64,000 nucleotides of DNA, taken from assembly GCA_023014335.1 (NCBI GenBank), contig JAECYW010000005.1:3410001-3474000 (forward strand). The letters run 5' to 3'. The notes under the pieces were generated by a model. The model saw only the letters and a program-made list of their open reading frames with translations. It did not search any database and was not told where the DNA came from. Below are positions 58,396 through 64,000 of the stretch, piece by piece; position 1 is the first letter of the stretch; every line of letters starts with the position of its first letter. The position numbers were made by a program, and so were the translations under genes. The stretch is from Galerina marginata (taxonomy: Eukaryota; Basidiomycota; Agaricomycetes; Agaricales; Galerinaceae).

Positions 58396-61029
58396 CTACT
58401 CCACCTTGGACTTCTTCTTGGGGCCTCCCTTCGTCTCTTTCTTTGACGCCTTCTGCTTCGCCTTTCCCTTCTTCTTGGCACCACCGTCAGTCTCGCTGCC
58501 ATCGTCGTCATCGTCTCCATCGTCCTGCGCAACTTTTCGCTTCTTGCCCTTACCCTTTCCCTCTTTCCTGGCGTCGGCATCGTCGTCGTCCTCATCTCTG
58601 AATCTATTCGCACGGGCAACGATGTATTGCATTCCATCTTTTGCACCATCCAAATCGTTGACGTTGTCCAGCAATTTGACGAGCCTATTCTTCAGCGTAG
58701 CGATTTTGTTCTTACGCACCGTTTGGTCCTTCGAAATAGCGGTGTAGAAGTCTTCGAGACGAATTCCTTGGGCCTCGAGGGCGGTGATAATGAACAAGCG
58801 CATGCGAGGACTTGGTAAATCGGTCAACAGCGACTCAGTCACCAATTCTCCCTCGACGTCGCACGTCACCGACCAAGTCTTCCACCAGATGAGCTCCCAC
58901 AGAGCGGAGTCGACGGCGCACCCGCAGTGCAACAAACCCTCGTCTGGCTCTTTCGCATCCGACTTCTTCAGCTTCATTACCCGTGGTCCAGGGACCCCAA
59001 GGATTTTGAAATACTTCGCGCTCCCCTGACTGTGGCCATCATAATTGCTACCGCTTTTATCCTTCCGCTGGTGAAAGAGACAACGTGAGTTTGAACGATT
59101 AGAAAGCAAGATTGCTTCCCCTAATTCCATTGACGACGTCGCCGCTTCTGGGAGGTATGCTTGGTCGGTCTGGATGCGATTCAGGACCTCCTTGCTCAGG
59201 CGTAGGCGCTTTGCGGCGTCATCGAAGCCAAAGGCTTCAAAGGCTTTATGGAAGTCCTTTATCGCCAACTTTCCATCCGCTGTAGGGTTTGTTAGATCGT
59301 TACGTCTGGAACACACGGCGCGTACCGGTAAGCTTTTCCTGCTGCTCCTGTGACAATTCCTCCCAAGGAACCTTTGCTGACTCGTCTTTATTCTTAGCGA
59401 CTAACCGAGGGTTGTTAGGACATTTACAACGACAGAGACGGTAACACACCCTTTCTTTTCTTTTCTTTAGGGGCTGGATTTCCGTCATCGTTGGAGGCTA
59501 AGGGTTCTTGGTGAGTAGTTGACTAGATCGATATTTAAAAACAACGTACTTTGATCGCCATTTATCCCCCCAGGAGCGACCTGACCAGTCGCCGTTCCAC
59601 CACCTCCCACAGCGATTTGGGCTGGACCTCCGTCATTGTTAGAGGCTAAGGGTTCTTGGTAAGTAATTGACTAGATTGACATTTAAGAACGACGTACTTT
59701 GATCGACGTTCATCTCCCCAGGAGCGACCTGACCAGTCGCCGTTCCGCCACCTCCCGCAGCATTTTCTGTCTCGGTATATTAGATGTTGAGTGACGCAGA
59801 GATTCGAAAGTAATTACCGGCATCCTTTGCTCCACTAGCACCATCGTTAGCCGTTCCGCCGGTAAGCGCTGAATCAGCAGGTTAGAAGTTTGGTAAGAGA
59901 GTTTCCCGAGATACTCACCATTAGTCGCCTCGTTGCTACCTGACTGACTAAGGACCGCCGCCGAATCTAAACGTCCATTGTTTTAGAATTGGCGCAAGAA
60001 AGTGTATTAAGGAAATTTACCGGCAGTAATGACGTTCTTTCCCCCAGGCCCACTGGCAAATTGTTTGTCACCTGAATATTGGAATTAGACGCAGTCTGAA
60101 ACATCAAAATATGTTCATATTTACCTGCGGATGCATCTCCCTCCTTAGGGTTGTGGGGTTCCATAACACCTCCGGCCGGTGACACGGAATCTCCCGCTGT
60201 AGCATTGTGAGGTGGAGGTAGAAGTAAGGAGGTGAGATTTGACGCACAATTGACTTCTTTCTGAGTCGTAGTAGCATCCCCTGCGGGTGGGGTAACATTC
60301 CTGACTCCTGCTGTAACGGTGTGAGGAAGGAATAGAATTGAGGTAGAAGTGACATACAATTTACATCTCCTTCGTCGCTCTGAGCCGAATTAGGCCCATC
60401 CCGACCCCCGCCGCTTCTACAAAGACCTGTGAACAGACAGATATGGTTATCGTGACTGAATCAGCGTAAGACTATGTTTTCGTACCTTCCTCCTGAGTTG
60501 GGACCTGGTTCACCGCCTGGGTCTTTGAGGTCTTGGTACGCTTTTCTCCGTGGGTGTCAGCGTCGACTTGTGAACTCTTGGTGGTGGTCGATCCGCCTGG
60601 TAGACCTCGTTTTTGGACAGTATTCTGTGATTTTTGCCATCAGCCTTCAACGTAGAACTTATAAAAATCGGTAGAAGACTGACCTCTTGTTTAGCCAAGA
60701 GCTCTTCGACGCGCTCAACTCTCAAAGTATACTGGCGGAGGGCGTCCACCCTCTTGTCGGAGGCTGCCTTGGTTTGCCCTGTGGAACCAAGAATAATACT
60801 TGTTAGGCATTGACTGGTGAAGGGACGATCAATATGCTTACCGCGGTTGGCGCGTGGTTTAGCGCTAGCTAATTCGTTATAAATTTTGTCGGCCTCTTCC
60901 AAAATCTTCATGCAGCGGTCTCGCTCAACCTCTGCAAGTGCAATTTCTTCGACAAGTTAGACTTTCGGCCAGTACAGTGCAGAGCTGGATCTACTTACCA
61001 CTAGCAAGGTGTTCCACCGGTGTTGACAT
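58396..61029 (-). CDS. Unrecognised low-complexity protein with Lys-rich acidic C-terminus
   Basis: The gene has many small exons. It starts MSTPVEHLASG at 61029, then has a charged helical part (KILEEADKIYNELASA, ASDKRVDALRQYTLRVERVEELLAKQE) and a long Gly/Thr/Pro-rich middle made of short repeated exons. The C-terminal exon (about 59294-58396) is the best defined. It carries DFHKAFEAFGFDDAAKRLRLS, LLHCGCAVDSALWELIWWKTW and an alternating Asp-rich and Lys-rich tail ending KKKSKVE, typical of a nuclear localisation region. I do not recognise a domain. Exon boundaries between 59800 and 60450 are uncertain. Two consecutive exons are tandem duplicates. Confidence 0.65.
59471..59760 (-). repeat. 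158-bp tandem duplication spanning an exon and intron
   Basis: Bases 59471-59628 and 59629-59760 are close copies, including exon sequence for GGGTATGQVAPG and PLASN[DN]DG and the intron between them. The two exons therefore encode near-identical protein segments in succession. Confidence 0.8.
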
Positions 61030-61501
61030 TGCCAGAAAGGAGTTTAGGACTATAGTGAGTTGACGGCGTAAAGTCTTTCGAAGGTAAACGATAGTTCTCG
61101 AGTGGTCGAAAAAAAACTCGGATAACCTTTCGGAGTCAAGAAGTATCAAAACAAAACTAACCACGCCTCAATGGCATCCATGCTTACCATTCCTCCCCGT
61201 GGTCAACCTGAGTGGATCTCATGAGATCTGCAATCATCCACGCTGCACAACTGCCTAATTAAGCAGTGTTACACATGCCCTGGCAATCGCTCACCCAAAA
61301 GAAGCGCCTAAAATCAAATTCCAAAGGGGGATATACACCACTCATAAGGGACCGTCTTTAACTAGTCCACCTCCCCTCCGTTGAGGAGCAAACTTCTGTC
61401 ATAATCTCATCCCCTTTTTTCACTTACCCATAGAGGTCAAAGGTTGGCTTCCAGCTGTCTTTTTGCACTTTAATTCCCACTGATCCTGATCCAGAATCCG
61501 G
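61030..61501. other. Divergent intergenic region
   Basis: This lies between the minus-strand gene at 58396-61029 and the plus-strand MYND gene, and so is likely to hold both promoters. No repeat or ORF is recognised. Confidence 0.4.
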
Positions 61502-62227
61502 ATGCCTAATGTCTCTATTCTCCCGGGACGGGAGCGCAACGCAGATTATTTCCAATTCTGCGCCTCGTGTCACACTTTACTTCGACACCGTCGAATATGC
61601 ACCGGTTGCCGGGGGGTATTTTATTGCGTGCGTTTCACTACATTCTTCCGATAAGATTGATCTCAAAATGCTTGTTTGAAGAACTCATCATGTCAGTTGA
61701 AGAACTGGCGGGTGCACAAACCCTTTTGTCAGAATGGAATCCAAACGGCCCCCGACAACGAACTTTCTATGTCTTGGCACAATGTCCATGAAGAAAGGCT
61801 CGCTCAAATTGCCCGTACAATTATAGAGTCCGACGCACCAGAAACACTCGACAGCAGCTTGCGCAAAAAATTCTTCAAGGTTTCTTTAATCGAGAGGGAC
61901 TGTTCACCGATCACTGCCGTTCACAATAAACTGGCATTCCAGAAACTCGAAGTCAAAAAAGTCGAGGCTGCGTTCAGTCAGGAGGACTACCACAAATGGT
62001 TCCCATGCAACCCTCCCACATGTGTTTTCATGTATTTCCAGTACTCAAAGTTCGATCACATTCGCGATCCCGCCCTCACAATCACATCATTCCCCGTCAA
62101 TCTCTATGATTATTCGACCCCTTTCCTCCCGCTCAAGCTCCAGTTCGATGCATTACGGTCAGAAATCAACTTCCTCAATTCGTTCGACGCTGCTTTCCCG
62201 AATCTGGCCTCTGAAATTCTACTTTAG
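61502..62227 (+). CDS. MYND-type zinc-finger protein
   Basis: Exons 61502-61627 and 61682-62227 join in phase to 223 residues (GTGCGT donor, GAAG acceptor). The N-terminal 60 residues have the MYND spacing: FCASC, CTGC, a YC at the exon end, then C-Q in the second exon, H and C (CQLKNWRVHKPFC). The finger spans the intron. The remaining 160 residues include FQKLEVKKVEAAFSQEDYHKWFP and an LKLQFDALRSEINFL block and resemble short basidiomycete MYND proteins of unknown role. MYND fingers usually bind proline-rich partners. The start ATG at 61502 is the first in frame. It runs divergently from the gene at 58396-61029. Confidence 0.8.
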
Positions 62228-62447
62228 ACTTATATTTTATTAAAAAATAAACTTGTGTTTCCCCTGTTTCGTTTTCATGGTTCCCATGATGCATGTACCC
62301 GCAGCTGCGCATAATTGGTTGCCTTTTGCATCTTCTTGTCAGATCGAGGCACTCCACCGGCTCATCAAATGATCGAACAGCATGTCAGCCCTCATTGATG
62401 AAGCCCTCATTGACGAAAGGTGGTTAGTTTTAACCGGTGCAGGAACT

Positions 62448-62747
62448 TCAGTAAACTGATTTGGAGGCGATCCGGGTTTGTAATAACGTCAAAAGATACT
62501 TGGCAGGTAGACTACAAAAACTGCAGTATTGAGGTGGTCCAGCTGTTGTCTTTTTTCTTTCGCAGATCCGTGCAAATACATACCCATGTGCAACATTGAT
62601 CACCTCCCTGATTGCCATAGCTATCGATAGTAAATCTGATATCTGTAGCACGTAAAGGCTCCGATCGGCGATGTCCCAAATAGTAACCACGCCCAAATTT
62701 AGGTTTTTTGGAAACAAATGGTGAGAAACTTCCAAAACGGTATTCAT
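62448..62747 (-). CDS. Possible small or partial ORF, uncertain
   Basis: An open frame from ATG at 62747 reads TIWDIADRSLYVLQISDLLSIAMAIREVINVA, a composition more protein-like than its surroundings, and a GTATGT...CAG intron could follow at about 62585-62522. No family is recognised. It could be a fragment of a gene that includes the next minus-strand ORF, or chance. Confidence 0.25.
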   Translation of the reverse strand: MNTVLEVSHHLFPKNLNLGVVTIWDIADRSLYVLQISDLLSIAMAIREVINVAHGYVFARICERKKTTAGPPQYCSFCSLPAKYLLTLLQTRIASKSVY

Positions 62748-62829
62748 TTGGCCTTTTACAAAGTTAAAGACTGATTAAATGGTTTGTCTGCACTGAATAA
62801 ACCTAGCATAGATCCAAATCCTTCGATTC

Positions 62830-63417
62830 CTACTCGTCTTTAGTATTATAGTCATCTTCATCGCCTTCAGATTCCAAATTCTTCGAATCGTCACAACTCG
62901 ACTCCAACCGTATCTCGTCCTCGTCCTCGTCCTGTTCTTCCTCGGGATCGTCAGACATCGGGTTAAGCATGGCGTAGTACTCCTCCTCGGTATCGTAATC
63001 GTCTTCGTCACCTTCGAATTCGTCTTCATGAGGAAACTTGGGTGGTAAGGGAAGTCTTGTATTCTCGCGGTACCTCGGTGGGATTTGAGGACAAATAGAA
63101 CTGTTCGAGGCTCGTGAGATGGAATCGTGAAGTTCACATATAAGTGCCGGTAGACCGTCACAGTATGCGTCGAGGTACCCAAACGGTCGATAAATTAGAA
63201 ATGTTCCCGGCTCCACGAATTCGCCTGTGAAAAGCTGGGCAATTTGCCAGTGGGGTCTTTCAAAAGGCCGATAGACCATGTAACGATTCCTGGAGTAACG
63301 GCCATCCAATTCCGACTGAATACCCAAACCATGGGACAGGCACGGGTTCCGAGAGGGAAAAAGTATCCCTTCCTCAAGTTGGCCTTTAAGACGTAGAAAG
63401 CCCTGTTTTACTAGCAT
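62830..63417 (-). CDS. Orphan protein with highly acidic C-terminus
   Basis: A single open frame starts from the ATG at 63417 (MLVKQGFLRLKGQLEEG), about 195 residues. The globular part has an MVYRPFERPHWQIAQLF block and an LIYRPFGYLDAYCDGLPALI block, which look like two related Y-R-P-F repeats. The last 75 residues are rich in Asp and Glu. I do not recognise it. An upstream exon is possible: an open stretch at about 63545-63460 ends at a GTCAGT, but the intron would be unusually short, so I start at the ATG. Confidence 0.55.
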   Translation of the reverse strand: MLVKQGFLRLKGQLEEGILFPSRNPCLSHGLGIQSELDGRYSRNRYMVYRPFERPHWQIAQLFTGEFVEPGTFLIYRPFGYLDAYCDGLPALICELHDSISRASNSSICPQIPPRYRENTRLPLPPKFPHEDEFEGDEDDYDTEEEYYAMLNPMSDDPEEEQDEDEDEIRLESSCDDSKNLESEGDEDDYNTKDE

Positions 63418-64000
63418 GAAGAACAGCTCAAAAATCAATTATATAACCCAGACTGACCGGTTTAACACCATCTACGTATGCGCAGACAAGAATTTCGGTG
63501 GGGTGAGACATAATATAGCCGTTCTGCTGCATCCAGAAAGGGCGTCAAAGAGGCGACGGCGGTTTCTATTCATAAATCAATCTGTCTACTTATATTTAGC
63601 TGCTGTCTCCCGCGATCAGTCTTACCGCTCACTCAGTCCAGATCAGTCTTACCACTCACTCAGTCACTCAGCTGACCAACATGTCGCTGCGTGATGGTGC
63701 GTGATGCGTGTCATCGAAAACTCTAATGGCCATTTCTGGTCATTCCAGGGCGTTAACCTTGAAAAAAAAAATTTCTGAGTGCTCGGACGAACTTCTAAAG
63801 CCATCAAAATCAATTCCATACCGTTTGACCCATCCGCGCAGTTTGTGCATTGACTTTTAAGGCGTAGCGCTCACTTTCAGCGGAGTTTCAATTCGTCTTG
63901 GCGTTGTGAGAGGTCGTAGTGGCAATAAAACAATCTGATCATCACAACTGTACAGTACATACAGTACTATCAACTGGGCATTTATCTTCCCCTCTGATTA
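63418..64000. other. Window end, no gene assigned
   Basis: A short direct repeat (GATCAGTCTTACC[AG]CTCACTCAG) occurs at about 63615 and 63641. No supported gene is seen in the rest. Confidence 0.3.

Noticed and set aside
58406..58747. 113-codon plus-strand ORF
   Set aside because: It is antisense to the Lys/Asp-rich C-terminal exon of the minus-strand gene; Phe/Leu/Ser-rich antisense frames are expected there.
1..64000. tRNA or rRNA genes
   Set aside because: I looked for tRNA-like T-arm and anticodon arrangements and rRNA motifs by eye and found no convincing candidate. A covariance-model scan would be decisive.

Overview
This is a eukaryotic window that reads as an Agaricomycete (mushroom-forming basidiomycete) genome. 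The evidence is dense introns of about 45-70 bp with GTRNGT donors and CTRAY branch points, an alpha-type protein kinase, a Tsp2-type tetraspanin, a MYND protein, a multicopy seven-segment membrane protein family and abundant TIR elements. No tRNA, rRNA or CRISPR was seen. All gene models were spliced by hand from the sequence.

Bases 1-34,700 are a repeat-rich accessory region. The same composite module recurs: a relic of the 5' part of a tetraspanin gene, a relic of the 5' end of a DHTKD1-type dehydrogenase gene, an internally repetitive non-coding block (here 'R-repeat'), then a copy of a membrane-protein gene. Two membrane-protein copies here look intact (A, 5192-6958; C, 14225-15986). One is a pseudogene (B, from 12387), broken by a hAT-like TIR insertion and a 1-bp deletion and truncated by fusion to copy C. 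Only exon-1 relics remain near 330, 11870 and 21510. Three TIR elements lie here (12739-13273, 18628-20002 and 30798-31758), as well as a 58-bp spacerless palindrome and a cluster of decayed multipass-membrane genes (22.9-25.3 kb). An unrecognised three-exon gene sits at 29267-30437.

From 35 kb on, gene density rises. It holds a 15-exon alpha-kinase gene (35285-40200, minus) with an apparent in-frame TGA, another R-repeat, an 802-bp TIR element just upstream of the intact membrane copy D (43657-45364), a Tsp2-type tetraspanin (46748-48747, minus) and a roughly 24-exon DHTKD1-type 2-oxoacid dehydrogenase E1 (49163-53421, minus). The tetraspanin and dehydrogenase genes are intact members of the families whose 5' fragments are scattered through the left half. 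The dehydrogenase appears to need 3-nt and 6-nt microexons to read its conserved motifs.

Bases 54.2-58.3 kb are a satellite of about 336-bp monomers with a recent two-monomer (666 bp) amplification. It is followed by a low-complexity Lys/Asp-rich gene containing an exon duplication (58396-61029, minus), a MYND zinc-finger gene (61502-62227, plus) and an acidic-tailed orphan (62830-63417, minus).

The genes do not form one pathway. The story of the window is repeated segmental duplication and transposition around a small membrane-protein family.
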